Shown: positions 7,803 through 16,800, numbered from the stretch's first letter. The stretch is 21,735 nt of DNA from Gammaproteobacteria bacterium (GCA_019242385.1 JAFAVO010000046.1:1-21735); one strand, 5' to 3'. A program made the numbers and translations. The notes: generated from the sequence alone by a model not told the origin.

Positions 7803-9145
7803 TGGGCAATTTGCCTTTCAGTGTGGACGATGAGGTTGTGCAGGCGCACGAGCGGTACGCGCCGATTGCCATGCGCAGCCGCGTGCCATTCGCGCAGCTG
7901 ACGCGCCTCGCCGTGGCCGAGGCGCGGATGACTCTCGAGCCACTCCCAGAGCGCCGCGGACTCCGAGGGCGCCCGTCCGGTCGCGCTGCCGAGCCGCTCG
8001 AGGAACTGATCGAGCAGGCGGCGCGCGGCCGCAGCGGGCCGCAGCACGCGCGCCAGATAAAGGCCGGTGGTGCGCACCAGCTCCGCTTCGCGCGGCGCCG
8101 CCGCGCGCACCCGCCGGATCTGCAGTCGCGTGGCACCGAGCACCCAGGTGAGCCAGACCGCGATGATGACCCCGAGGGTCGCGTAAAGCCGCGGGTCGCG
8201 ATAGAACCGCGCCGGATCGTAGTCGTCACTGAGTCCCTGGTGCTCGTCATCGAACACCACCTTGCCATCGGGACCGACGCTCGCGGCGATCAGGTTGGCG
8301 AAGAGCCTGCCGTTGTCGGCCTTGCCGAGCGCTCGATTGCTGAAGAGCGAGCCGAAGCCGCTCACGACGATGGTGCCCTCACCGTGCGGCCGGATCCAGA
8401 AAGCATCTTCCGCGCTGCCCGTCTCGTGCCCGAGCGCCAATGCGAACCCATCGCGTGGAATGCCGAGCGTGTAGCGCACCGGCGCGTAGTCGGAGAAGCC
8501 GAGCGCACCGGTGACCCCGCTGAAATACGCATGCGCACGGTTGGGGACGAGCGTCGACTCCTCCGGTTGGCTGAGCTCTGCGCCGAGCCGTGCCAGCTGC
8601 GCCGCCTCGGCCTTTTGCCCGCCGTTGCGGTCGCCGGCGGCGCGGCTGCCGCGCGCGGCGCTGCCGGCCGCGCTGCGCCGCGGTGCGCGCGCCTGCACGA
8701 CCGCCTCCCCGCTCGGGGTCAATGTAAGCTCGGTGATCAGCTCCAGATCGCTCGCCATCGCCAGTGGAAACTGTGCCCACCTGGGCCGGTCGCGCAGCGC
8801 CGCGAGTACCAGCACGGTGTTGCCCTCTCGCACCCAGCGGTCCAGCGCCACCGCCTCCTCCGGGCGGAAGTTGGTCACCGCCGGCAGGCTGACGATGAGC
8901 AGATTGCCGCGCGGGTGAAGCGCGGCATTCGCCGACAGCGCGCCAAAGCGCTGCCGCAGCGAGAAAGTACCGACCCTTTCCTGCTGCAGCCAGCTCTTCA
9001 GTCCGAGCAGCCCATCGGGGGCATGCTCGAGGCTCGTCGGCAGCGCGGCACGCCGCGCCGGCAGCGCATCGCCGCGCAGCAGCAGCGTGCCCAGAAGCAG
9101 CGCTGCACCAAGTGCGCACGCCAGGGTGGTGAGCCGCTCACGCAT
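7799..9145 (-). CDS. DUF4350 domain-containing membrane protein
   Basis: The 448-aa protein has an N-terminal membrane helix at about 8-23, an extracytoplasmic domain, a second helix at about 321-338, and a cytoplasmic C-terminus. The domain between the helices fits DUF4350: an early LLGLKSWLQQE helix, LLIVSLPAV and LDRWVREGNTVLVLA strands, HGEGTIVVSGFGSLFSN, and VVFDDEHQG at 297-304, the family's FDE.HG-type motif. This fold is related to periplasmic parts of some ABC-type systems; its role is unknown. Residues 153-180 are a low-complexity Ala/Arg/Gly stretch, probably a disordered insert. The start is ATG at 9145, two bases after the stop of the DUF4129 gene, and the end overlaps moxR by 4 nt. 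Confidence 0.85.
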   Translation of the reverse strand: MRERLTTLACALGAALLLGTLLLRGDALPARRAALPTSLEHAPDGLLGLKSWLQQERVGTFSLRQRFGALSANAALHPRGNLLIVSLPAVTNFRPEEAVALDRWVREGNTVLVLAALRDRPRWAQFPLAMASDLELITELTLTPSGEAVVQARAPRRSAAGSAARGSRAAGDRNGGQKAEAAQLARLGAELSQPEESTLVPNRAHAYFSGVTGALGFSDYAPVRYTLGIPRDGFALALGHETGSAEDAFWIRPHGEGTIVVSGFGSLFSNRALGKADNGRLFANLIAASVGPDGKVVFDDEHQGLSDDYDPARFYRDPRLYATLGVIIAVWLTWVLGATRLQIRRVRAAAPREAELVRTTGLYLARVLRPAAAARRLLDQFLERLGSATGRAPSESAALWEWLESHPRLGHGEARQLREWHAAAHGNRRVPLVRLHNLIVHTERQIAQ

Positions 9146-9147
9146 GC

Positions 9148-10098
9148 CTACGCCTGCTGCGCCGGCCCGCCGGACGGAGCGCCCTCGAGCCAGAGGAGCA
9201 GCCGGCGGCCACTTTGCAGCGCGCCGGCAAGGCTCGCGCCCGTGACGCCGCCGGCCGCGAAGCGCACGCGCTCACAGACAGCGACCAGCTCGGCGAGCCA
9301 GGCGCGCGCGGCCTCGCCCGGAAGGCGCGCCTGCCGCTCGAGCTCGCGCGCGGTCAGCGCACGCGTCGGCGCGAGACGCTGCTGAGCGGCGAGCCGCAGG
9401 GCGATCAACTCGAGCAGCAGCCGCGGCTGCTCCTCGGCTGGGGCGCGCTCGATGTCTGCGAGCGCCGCCGAGCGCACGGAGTCTGGCTGCTCGGCGCGCG
9501 CGCCGGGGCGATGCGCGGGGCGACGCAGAACTCCGGCAAGCCGCAGCTCGTTGACGATGATGGAGGCGGCGAGCGCCACCACCACCGCAAGCGCCGACCA
9601 GCCGATCAGCTCGGTGACGCTCGTCGAGACGTTGAGGCGCGTGAGCCAGCGGCTCAGCCAGGCATCATCCGCCTGCGGATGCGTGGCGATGAGTCCATGC
9701 AGCCAGTCCTTCAGGCGCTGCCACCAGCTGCGCCCGGCGCCCTGGTCGATGTGCGTGACGGCGGCGAGCACGCTCGCGAGATGCTCGATGCGCGGTGCCG
9801 CACGAGCGGGTGGCGCGCCGGCGCTCTCGCGCGTCAGCTGGGCACGCAGCTCCGACAGTCCCGCCGCCGAGAGCTCGTTGTCCGGCCGTTCCCAGTCGGC
9901 AGGCAACCACGGGGCAAATGGGCTTTGCGTGAGCGCCGCGGAGAGATCCGGGCAACGCGCAGCGATGCGCGCATAACCGACATCGATCTCGCTATCGAGG
10001 CGCGCCAGGCAATCATCGATCGCCTGCAGTGGATCGTGGGCTGGCGCAGCGGGGGTGAGCGCGGCCGCCAGCAGCAGCGCGAGCAGCGGCCGCCGCAC
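9148..10098 (-). CDS. DUF4129 domain-containing membrane protein
   Basis: The 316-aa product begins with a Sec signal peptide (VRRPLLALLLAAAL, cleavage after APA at about residue 20). It continues with a helical periplasmic region to about 160, one membrane helix at 163-183, a charged linker and a C-terminal DUF4129 domain at about 225-305: LTARELERQA, then LAELVAVCERVRFA. DUF4129 is often found at the end of transglutaminase-like proteins and as a separate gene in MoxR/DUF58 clusters, as here. The start is GTG at 10098-10096, four bases after the stop of the upstream gene. An in-frame ATG 31 codons earlier lies inside that gene and would hide the signal peptide. The Shine-Dalgarno is weak, so coupling to the upstream gene is likely. 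Confidence 0.82.
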   Translation of the reverse strand: MRRPLLALLLAAALTPAAPAHDPLQAIDDCLARLDSEIDVGYARIAARCPDLSAALTQSPFAPWLPADWERPDNELSAAGLSELRAQLTRESAGAPPARAAPRIEHLASVLAAVTHIDQGAGRSWWQRLKDWLHGLIATHPQADDAWLSRWLTRLNVSTSVTELIGWSALAVVVALAASIIVNELRLAGVLRRPAHRPGARAEQPDSVRSAALADIERAPAEEQPRLLLELIALRLAAQQRLAPTRALTARELERQARLPGEAARAWLAELVAVCERVRFAAGGVTGASLAGALQSGRRLLLWLEGAPSGGPAQQA

Positions 10099-10102
10099 CG
10101 TT

Positions 10103-10948
10103 TCAGGCCGTCGCCGAGATACGTTGCGCGAGGTCGGCGCCCTCTTTGCGTACCTTGAGGTCAGCGAGCACGGCCAGCGCCAACGCGGCATAGAAGGGAG
10201 TCGCCACCGCGCCGAGGATGATGCCGATGACCTGCGCGAACGCGGTCACCATGGCCACATCTCCGTGCGCGAACAGGGCCGCCAGCACCGCCGCCACTGC
10301 GCCGATGACCGCGTAGAGTGCGATGAGCACCATGAGCGCCACGGTGTAGATGATGCTGAGCCGCCAGAAGCTCCCGGTGGTCAGCCGCCAGCTGCGCGCC
10401 AGGCTGCTCAGCGGGCCCTCGCCATCGATGAGCAGGATGGTCTGGGCGCACGATACCGCGACCAGCGCGTAGCAGAGCGCGATGGCCGCAGCGAGGAACA
10501 GCAGCCCGCTCAGGGCGCCTGCGGCGATCGCACCTGGCACGAAGCAGGCAGTGAAGCCGATGGCGAGCAGTACCACGAGTCCGATCATGGCCGGCATGCG
10601 CCGCAGGGCGAGGGCGAGCTCACCTCCGCCGCTGCCGGTGGTGATGCTGGCACGTTGCCGCAACAGCACCGCCGCATAGAAGAGCAGGGTGAGCAGCACG
10701 CCGACGATGTACAGCGTGACGAAGGTTGGATCATGCAGCTGCGCGAGCAGCACCGCGAGACCGCCCGCTCCGCGCGGCATGGTGTGGCCCTTGATGAGCG
10801 CGTAGATGCTGGCGAGCTCGCCGGCAATGACACCGCAGGTCGCGAGCAGCAGGCAGGGAAGCAGTGTGACCCGATAGATCCGGAAGCTCAGATCCAGCAC
10901 CTCCCCGACCGACAGCTGTCGCTGGGGAGGGTACGGCACGCTGCTCAT
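10103..10948 (-). CDS. Multi-pass membrane protein (GPDP membrane-domain/DUF7847-like)
   Basis: The 281-aa protein is mostly hydrophobic, with about six or seven membrane segments rich in Ala, Leu and Val. It opens with LSVGEVLDLSFRIYR, the short amphipathic motif that precedes the first helix in families resembling the membrane domain of glycerophosphoryl diester phosphodiesterase. A second typical segment is SSLARSWRLTTGSFWRL in the C-terminal half. No phosphodiesterase domain is attached and no catalytic residues are visible. It is the first gene of the minus-strand MoxR operon. The ATG at 10948 has no Shine-Dalgarno, and a TATGAT box lies six bases upstream, so its mRNA may be leaderless. 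Its head-to-head neighbour is prmC, 39 bp away. Family assignment is from motif resemblance only. Confidence 0.7.
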   Translation of the reverse strand: MSSVPYPPQRQLSVGEVLDLSFRIYRVTLLPCLLLATCGVIAGELASIYALIKGHTMPRGAGGLAVLLAQLHDPTFVTLYIVGVLLTLLFYAAVLLRQRASITTGSGGGELALALRRMPAMIGLVVLLAIGFTACFVPGAIAAGALSGLLFLAAAIALCYALVAVSCAQTILLIDGEGPLSSLARSWRLTTGSFWRLSIIYTVALMVLIALYAVIGAVAAVLAALFAHGDVAMVTAFAQVIGIILGAVATPFYAALALAVLADLKVRKEGADLAQRISATA

Positions 10949-10954
10949 TCAACT

Positions 10955-10960
10955 ATCATA
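10955..10960 (-). promoter_or_regulatory. Possible -10 box (TATGAT) of the MoxR operon
   Basis: On the minus strand TATGAT lies six bases before the ATG at 10948, so transcription would begin at or next to the start codon. The -35 region is not recognisable. The plus strand of the same site reads TATCAT (10954-10959) and could serve prmC, so two divergent -10 elements may overlap in the 39-bp gap. Confidence 0.4.
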
Positions 10961-10987
10961 ACGCCGCAACGCCTGAGTAGCCTACGG

Positions 10988-11845
10988 ATGACGGTCAGCG
11001 CCAATGTCGGCACGGTTCTTGCGAGCGGAGCCCGGCGCCTTTCGGCCGGCGCCGGCCACGCAGGCGGGGCCAATGCCTCCCTGGAGGCCGGACTGCTGCT
11101 CGCGCACACGCTGCGCACCACACGTGCACGACTGATGTCGCACGCGGAGCGGGCGGTCGCCCCCGCTGCCGAACGGCGCTACCGCGCGCTCATCGAGCGG
11201 CGCGCCCTGGGCGAACCGCTCGCCTACCTCACCGGCATACGCGAGTTCTGGTCGTTGCCGCTGCGGGTGACACCCGCTGTGCTCGTGCCGCGTCCCGAGA
11301 CGGAGCTGCTGGTCGAGCGGGCGCTGGCACTGCACGCTGCGACGCACGCCCGCGTCGCTGAGCTGGGCACCGGTTCCGGCGCGATCGCGCTCGCCTTGGC
11401 GAGCGAGCGTCCTGACTGGCGCGTGACCGCCACCGATATCTCGGCCGAGGCGCTCGCCGTGGCGCGCGGTAACGCCGCGCGCCTGGCGCTCACCCGCATC
11501 GATTTCCGCCGCGGCAGCTGGTTCGAGCCACTCGCGGGCGAGCGCTTCGATCTGATCCTGAGCAATCCGCCCTACATCGGCAGCGATGACCCCGCGCTCG
11601 CCGATCCGGCACTGGCGCACGAGCCGCGTCTCGCGCTGACACCGGGGGTGGATGCGCTCGAGTGCCTGCGGGCCATCGCCCATGAGGCACCGCGCCATCT
11701 CGCGGTGGGTGGCTGGCTGCTGCTCGAGCACGGCGCCGCACAGGCAGCGGCGCTGCGCGCGGAGCTTGTCCTTGCGGGCTTGCGTTCGGTACGCTCGCAC
11801 CGCGATCTGGCGGGACACGAGCGCATGACGGAAGGACGATTATGA
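10988..11845 (+). CDS. prmC: Release factor glutamine N5-methyltransferase
   Basis: PrmC transfers a methyl group from AdoMet to the glutamine of the GGQ motif in RF1 and RF2. The 285-aa protein has a helical N-terminal RF-binding domain, then EPLAYLTGIREFWSLPL, PRPET at 101-105, AdoMet motif I AELGTGSGAIALAL at 124-137 and the catalytic NPPY at 193-196. The end (LLLEHG and HERMTEGR) also fits. The start is ATG at 10988; the frame is open far upstream but there it runs antisense to the membrane-protein gene. There is no clear Shine-Dalgarno. The last bases overlap the cyclophilin start as ATGA. In many gammaproteobacteria this gene follows prfA directly; here seven genes lie between. Confidence 0.97.
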   Translation: MTVSANVGTVLASGARRLSAGAGHAGGANASLEAGLLLAHTLRTTRARLMSHAERAVAPAAERRYRALIERRALGEPLAYLTGIREFWSLPLRVTPAVLVPRPETELLVERALALHAATHARVAELGTGSGAIALALASERPDWRVTATDISAEALAVARGNAARLALTRIDFRRGSWFEPLAGERFDLILSNPPYIGSDDPALADPALAHEPRLALTPGVDALECLRAIAHEAPRHLAVGGWLLLEHGAAQAAALRAELVLAGLRSVRSHRDLAGHERMTEGRL

Positions 11846-12333
11846 TCCGCTTCGAGACCTCGCACGGCACCTTCACGGTGGAGTTGTTTCCCAAGGAGGC
11901 TCCGGTCACCGTGGAGAACTTCCTCCGCTACGTCGACGACGGGCACTTCGACGGCACGATCTTCCATCGCATCGTGCCGGGTTTCGTCATCCAGGGTGGC
12001 GGGCTGACCGCCGATTTCGCCAACAAGAAGACCCGCGCCCCGATCCGCAACGAGGCGAAGAACGGCCTGAAGAACACCCGCGGCAGCCTGTCGATGGCCC
12101 GCACCAGCGATATCAACAGCGCCACCTCGCAGTTCTTCGTCAACCTCGCCGACAACGCCTTCCTCGACCACGGTCCGCGCGACTACGGTTACGCAGTATT
12201 CGGCCGCGTCAGCGAGGGCATGGACGTGATCGACCGGATTGCCCGGGTCGGTACCGGAACGCGCAAGGGATACCAGGATGCTCCGCTCGAGGACGTGGTG
12301 ATCGTCTCCGCGCGGCGCCTGCCGCCGGCTTGA
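11842..12333 (+). CDS. ppiB: Peptidyl-prolyl cis-trans isomerase, cyclophilin type (PpiB-like)
   Basis: Cyclophilins isomerise prolyl peptide bonds during folding. The 163-aa protein has no signal peptide, so it is the cytoplasmic (PpiB-like) form. The active-site block IFHRIVPGFVIQGGG at 40-54 includes the catalytic Arg43, and SATSQFFVNLADNAFLD at 93-109 includes the substrate-binding Gln and Phe residues. It ends in the normal YAVFGRVSEGMDVID and DVVIVSARRL. The ATG at 11842 overlaps the prmC stop (ATGA), implying coupled translation; mtgA follows 19 bp later on the same strand. All conserved positions look intact. The gene symbol follows E. coli usage; bacteria may carry several paralogues. 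Confidence 0.94.
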   Translation: MIRFETSHGTFTVELFPKEAPVTVENFLRYVDDGHFDGTIFHRIVPGFVIQGGGLTADFANKKTRAPIRNEAKNGLKNTRGSLSMARTSDINSATSQFFVNLADNAFLDHGPRDYGYAVFGRVSEGMDVIDRIARVGTGTRKGYQDAPLEDVVIVSARRLPPA

Positions 12334-12352
12334 GCGGGTCAAACCGCACGAG

Positions 12353-13120
12353 GTGACAGCAGCCACGCGCAGCCGGCGCGCCGCGCCGCAACGTGGACGC
12401 ACGGCCGCTGCGCTGCTCAAGTTCCTGGGCGTGGCGTTGCTCGCCTGGGTGCTGCTCACGGCAACGCCGGTGCTGCTGCTGCGCTGGCTGCGCCCCGTCA
12501 CCAGCGCCTTCATGTTGGAGGCGCATGTGGCCGCCTGGCGGGCCCACGAGCGCGGCTATCACACCGATTTCCGTTGGGTGAGCCTCGAGCAGATCTCGCC
12601 GAATGCCGCCATGGCGGTGATCGCGTCCGAGGATCAGCAATTCCCCTTTCACGCCGGCTTCGATTTCAACTCGATCCGTGAGGCGGTGCGCGCCAACGAG
12701 CACGGCAAGCGACTGCGTGGCGCCAGCACCATCTCCCAGCAGGTGGCCAAGAACCTGTTTCTCTGGTCAGGACCCAGCTTCCTGCGCAAGGGCCTGGAGG
12801 CTTACTTCACCGTGTTGATCGAGACGCTCTGGCCCAAGGAGCGCATCCTGGAGGTGTACCTGAACATTGCCCAGTTCGGCGATGGCGTCTACGGGGTACA
12901 GGCCGCGGCGCAGCGGTTCTGGCACAAGCCTGCGGCGCACCTGAGCACGGTGGAGGCGGCGTCGCTTGCGGCCGTGCTGCCCAATCCGCTGCGCCTGCAC
13001 GCCGAGCGTCCCTCGAGTTACCTGCTGGCGCGGCGCGAGTGGATCCTGGCGCAGATGCGCGAGCTCGGCGGCCCCGCTTACCTGCACGCGCTCGAGAGCG
13101 AGGGTCGGGCCCGGCGCTGA
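12353..13120 (+). CDS. mtgA: Monofunctional peptidoglycan glycosyltransferase
   Basis: MtgA polymerises lipid II into glycan strands at the outer face of the inner membrane. The 255-aa protein has one membrane anchor at about 21-44 and a GT51 domain with the expected motifs in order: ASEDQQFPFHAGFD at 91-104 with catalytic Glu93, RGASTISQQVAKNLFL at 122-137, KGLEAYFTVLIE at 146-157, and KERILEVYLNIAQFG at 162-176. There is no transpeptidase domain, so it is the stand-alone form. The start is GTG at 12353, next to a GAG that is too close to be a good ribosome binding site; no other start gives a complete anchor. It is the third gene of the prmC-ppiB run. Confidence 0.95.
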   Translation: MTAATRSRRAAPQRGRTAAALLKFLGVALLAWVLLTATPVLLLRWLRPVTSAFMLEAHVAAWRAHERGYHTDFRWVSLEQISPNAAMAVIASEDQQFPFHAGFDFNSIREAVRANEHGKRLRGASTISQQVAKNLFLWSGPSFLRKGLEAYFTVLIETLWPKERILEVYLNIAQFGDGVYGVQAAAQRFWHKPAAHLSTVEAASLAAVLPNPLRLHAERPSSYLLARREWILAQMRELGGPAYLHALESEGRARR

Positions 13121-13237
13121 GCCGTTCCCGCCGCTGACCAGGGCGCAGCGCGCGATCAGCAGGCACTCGCCTTTTCGGGCGATGTCACCGGCAATTTTCC
13201 TGCGGTACGATCGTGCTCGTGAGCCGGAGAAGGAGTC

Positions 13238-13834
13238 ATGGCTGAACGAGCGCTGGGAGCGGCTGACTGGCGTGGTTATGCGCGCGCGCAGTTTCCGCAG
13301 GGATCGTGGAGCGTAGATGGAGATGTGCTGCATGCGGACGCGCAGGGCGAGCGCGTGGATCTCATCTCGCGCGAGTGCTTCGCGAATTTCACCTTGTCAT
13401 TCGACTGGCGTCTGCCGCGCGGCGGCAGCAGCGCGGTCCTCACACGGGTGCAGGAGGCGGCCGGTCCGGCTGCGCACTCTGGCCCGGCGATGCAGCTGCT
13501 CGATGACGAGCATCACCCCGACGGAGCCGATGCCCTCACCTCCTGCGGGGCGCTCCATGCGCTGATGGCACCCTGGCACGACCTGCGCAGCAGCGCCAAC
13601 TCGTACCACAGCGCGCGCATCGTCATGCAAGGCTCGGCACTCGAGTACTGGATCGATGACACGCAGGTGATCGGCTGCGACCTCGCGAGCGAAGAGCTGC
13701 GGGCGCGTATCGCGCGCAGCCGCTTCCGCGAGTTCCCGCAGTTCGCGCGCCTGGCCGCGGGACACATCGTGTTGCAGCACCGCGGCACGGAAGCGTGGTT
13801 CCGCCGCATACGCATCGAAGTTACTGCAGCGTAG
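13238..13834 (+). CDS. DUF1080 (3-keto-disaccharide hydrolase-like) domain protein
   Basis: The 198-aa protein is a single jelly-roll-like DUF1080 domain. Visible family features are DWRGYARAQFP and WSVDGDVLHA at the start, ISRECFANFTLSFDWRLPRGG, the DDEHHPDGAD block, GALHALMAPW, ALEYWIDDTQVIGCDL, then SRFREFPQFARLAAGHIVLQ and AWFRRIRIE. The family includes enzymes acting on 3-keto-sugars, but many members are uncharacterised. The usual GGNSG segment reads GGSSA here, so activity is uncertain. There is no signal peptide, unlike many members, which suggests a cytoplasmic protein. AAGGAG at 13230-13235 lies two bases before the ATG. It stands alone between mtgA and the converging metH, with no sugar genes nearby. 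Confidence 0.85.
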   Translation: MAERALGAADWRGYARAQFPQGSWSVDGDVLHADAQGERVDLISRECFANFTLSFDWRLPRGGSSAVLTRVQEAAGPAAHSGPAMQLLDDEHHPDGADALTSCGALHALMAPWHDLRSSANSYHSARIVMQGSALEYWIDDTQVIGCDLASEELRARIARSRFREFPQFARLAAGHIVLQHRGTEAWFRRIRIEVTAA

Positions 13835-13871
13835 ACCCAAGCCCAGCCGGGCCGCCGCGAAATTGCGGGTC
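13835..13871. terminator. Short convergent gap with weak hairpins
   Basis: The 37 bp between the DUF1080 and metH stops hold two small inverted repeats, GCCC-AGCC-GGGC and CCGC-GAAATT-GCGG. Both have 4-bp stems and no T run, so they are at best weak bidirectional termination signals. Confidence 0.25.
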
Positions 13872-16800
13872 TTAGGGCTCGTAACCGAGATTGGGCGCGA
13901 GCCAGCGCTGCGCCTGTGCGAGCGTCCAGCCCTTGCGCTGCGCGTAATCCTCGACCTGGTCGCGATCGATCTTGCCGAGCGCGAAGTAATGCGCCTGTGG
14001 GTGCGCGATGTACCAGCCACTCACCGCCGCGGTCGGATACATCGCATAGGAGTCGGTGAGCCGGATGCCGGCATTGTGCTCTACATCGAGCAGCTGCCAG
14101 AGCTTCGCTTTCTCGGTGTGATCCGGGCAGGCCGGATAGCCCGGTGCCGGGCGGATGCCACGGTACTCCTCGCGCACCAGCTGCTCGTTGGTGAGCGCTT
14201 CGTCGGAGGCGTAACCCCAGAACTCGCGCCGCACCCGCTCGTGGAAGTGCTCCGCGGCGGCCTCGGCCAGACGATCGGCGAGCGCCTTGAGCATGATGGC
14301 CGAATAATCATCATGCTGGCGCGCGCAGCGCTCGAGATGCGGCTCGATGCCAAGCCCGGTGGTGACCGCGAAGGCACCGACATAGTCGCGCACTCCGCTC
14401 GCGAGCGGTGCCACATAATCGGCCAGGCACTCGTGCGGCTGCCCCTCCGGCTTGCCTTTCTGCTGGCGCAGGAAGTTGAGAGTCGCGAGCGGCTCGCGGC
14501 GTGCTTCACTCGCATACACGTGCACGTCATCGCCGAGCGCATTCGCCGGGAACACTCCAAGCACCGCACGCACCGTGAGCCAGCGCTCGGCGATCAGCGT
14601 CTTGAGCATGCGGCGGGCATCGGCATAGAGATTGCTCGCGGCGTCGCCGACCACGGGGTCGCTGAGAATGTCGGGAAACTTGCCGGCGAATTCCCAGGCA
14701 TTGAAGAACGGCATCCAGTCGATGTAGCCGAGGAGTGAGCCGAGCGGGTAATCGTCGAAGCGCTGCACTCCCGGCACGCGCGGCGCGAGCGGCACGTACG
14801 TCTCCCAGTCCGGCCGGGCGTGGTTGGCGCGCGCCGCGGCGAGCGCGGCTTCCGGCACCTTCACCTTCTTCGCCGCGTGCTGCTCGCGGCGCCGCTCGTG
14901 CTCTGCGCTCACCCGCTCGATGAACTCCGCACGCTGAGCCGACTGCGTCAGGGTCTGGCAGATGCCGACCGCACGCGAGGCGTCTTTGACGTACACCACC
15001 GGCGAGCGGTACTGGTGTGCGATCTTCACCGAGGTATGTGCGGGCGAGGTGGTGGCACCGCCGATGAGCAGCGGCAGCTCGAAGCCCTGACGCTGCATCT
15101 CGCGCGCCACGTGCACCATTTCATCGAGCGAGGGCGTGATCAACCCGGAGAGGCCGATCAGATCGGCGCGTTCGCGCCGCGCGGTCTCCAGGATCTTCTC
15201 GCACGGCACCATCACGCCCAGATCGATCACCTCGAAGTTGTTACATTGCAGCACCACACCGACGATATTCTTGCCGATGTCGTGCACGTCGCCCTTGACC
15301 GTGGCAACGACGAGGCGGCCATTGGAGCGCTGCGCGCGCCCATCCTTGCTCGCCTCGATGTACGGCACCAGGTAGGCAACCGCGCGCTTCATCACCCGTG
15401 CGCTCTTCACCACCTGTGGCAGGAACATCTTGCCCGAGCCGAACAGGTCCCCGACCACGTTCATACCGTCCATCAGCGGGCCTTCGATGACATCGAGCGG
15501 ACGCGCGCTCCCCTGGCGGGCGGCCTCGGTGTCCTCGATGATGTAGTCATCGATGCCCTTGACCAGCGCATATTCCAGACGCTTGCCGACCGGCAGGCTG
15601 CGCCACTCGCGCGGCTCGCTGCGGCGCCCGCCGCCCTCGCCTTTGTAACGGGCGGCGATCTCCAGCAGCCGCTCGGTGGCATCGGCACGGCGGTTCAGCA
15701 CCACATCCTCGCAGGCCTCGCGCAGCGCCGGATCGAGCTGCTCGTAGACTCCCAGCTGCCCCGCGTTGACGATCCCCATGTCCATGCCGGCGGCGATCGC
15801 GTGGTAGAGGAATACCGAGTGCATCGCCTCGCGCACCGGCTCGTTGCCGCGAAACGAGAAGGAGACGTTGCTCACCCCGCCGCTCACCAGTGCGTGCGGC
15901 AGCTCGCGCTTGATCTGCCGCGTCGCCTCGATGAATGCACGGCCGTAGTCGTTATGCTCCTCGATGCCGGTAGCGATGGCGAAGATGTTGGGATCGAAGA
16001 TGATGTCCTCGGGTGCGAACCCGACGCGCTCGATGAGAATGCGCTGGGCACGGCGGCAGATCGCGACGCGGCGTTCGATGCTGTCCGCCTGTCCCTGCTC
16101 ATCGAAGGCCATGATCACCGCTGCGGCGCCGTAGCGGCGCACCGCACGCGCATGGGTGATGAAGCTCTCCTCGCCCTCCTTGAGGCTGATCGAGTTGACC
16201 ACCGCCTTGCCCTGCACGCAGCGCAGCCCCGCCTCGATCACCGACCACTTGGAGGAGTCGATCATCACCGGCACGCGCGCGATGTCCGGCTCCGCGGCGA
16301 CCAGGTTGAGGAAGCGCACCATGGCGGCTTCCGAGTCCAGCATGCCCTCATCCATGTTGACATCAATCATCTGCGCGCCGTTGGCCACCTGCTGGCGTGC
16401 CACCTCGAGCGCGGCGCTGTAGTCGCCGGCCTCGATGAGCTTGCGGAATTTGGCGGAGCCGGTGACGTTGGTGCGCTCACCGACGTTGACGAACAGGCTG
16501 TCCTCATCGATGTTGAGCGGCTCGAGGCCGGCGAGCCGGCACTTGACCGGCATAGGCCCGAGGCGCCGCGGCGCGCAGGCGCTGAGCCCGGCGCGCAGCA
16601 GGCGTATGTGCTCGGGAGTCGTGCCGCAGCAGCCACCGACGATATTGACGAGACCCGACTCACCGAACTCGCGCAGGATCCCGGCGGTCTCCTCGGGCGA
16701 CTCGTCGTACTCGCCGAAGGCGTTGGGCAGCCCGGCGTTGGGGTAGGCGCAGAGGTAGGTATCGCGCGCCGCGCCGGCGAGCTCCTCGATATAGGGGCGC

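Noticed and set aside
7802..9385. 527-codon plus-strand frame antisense to the DUF4350 gene
   Set aside because: No conserved content, and the opposite strand carries a complete gene coupled to its neighbours.
5549..10948. Reading the MoxR region as a phage, toxin-antitoxin or defence island
   Set aside because: No integrase, tRNA junction, repeats, toxin-like genes or composition break is visible; the genes are membrane proteins with the same GC-rich codon use as the flanking core genes.
10055..10987. Long upstream extension of the prmC frame
   Set aside because: It runs antisense to the multi-pass membrane protein and DUF4129 genes and reads as low-complexity charged sequence; PrmC homology begins only after the ATG at 10988.
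13167..13182. TCGCC/GGCGA hairpin after mtgA as a terminator
   Set aside because: Stem of only five base pairs and no T run next to it; too weak to call.
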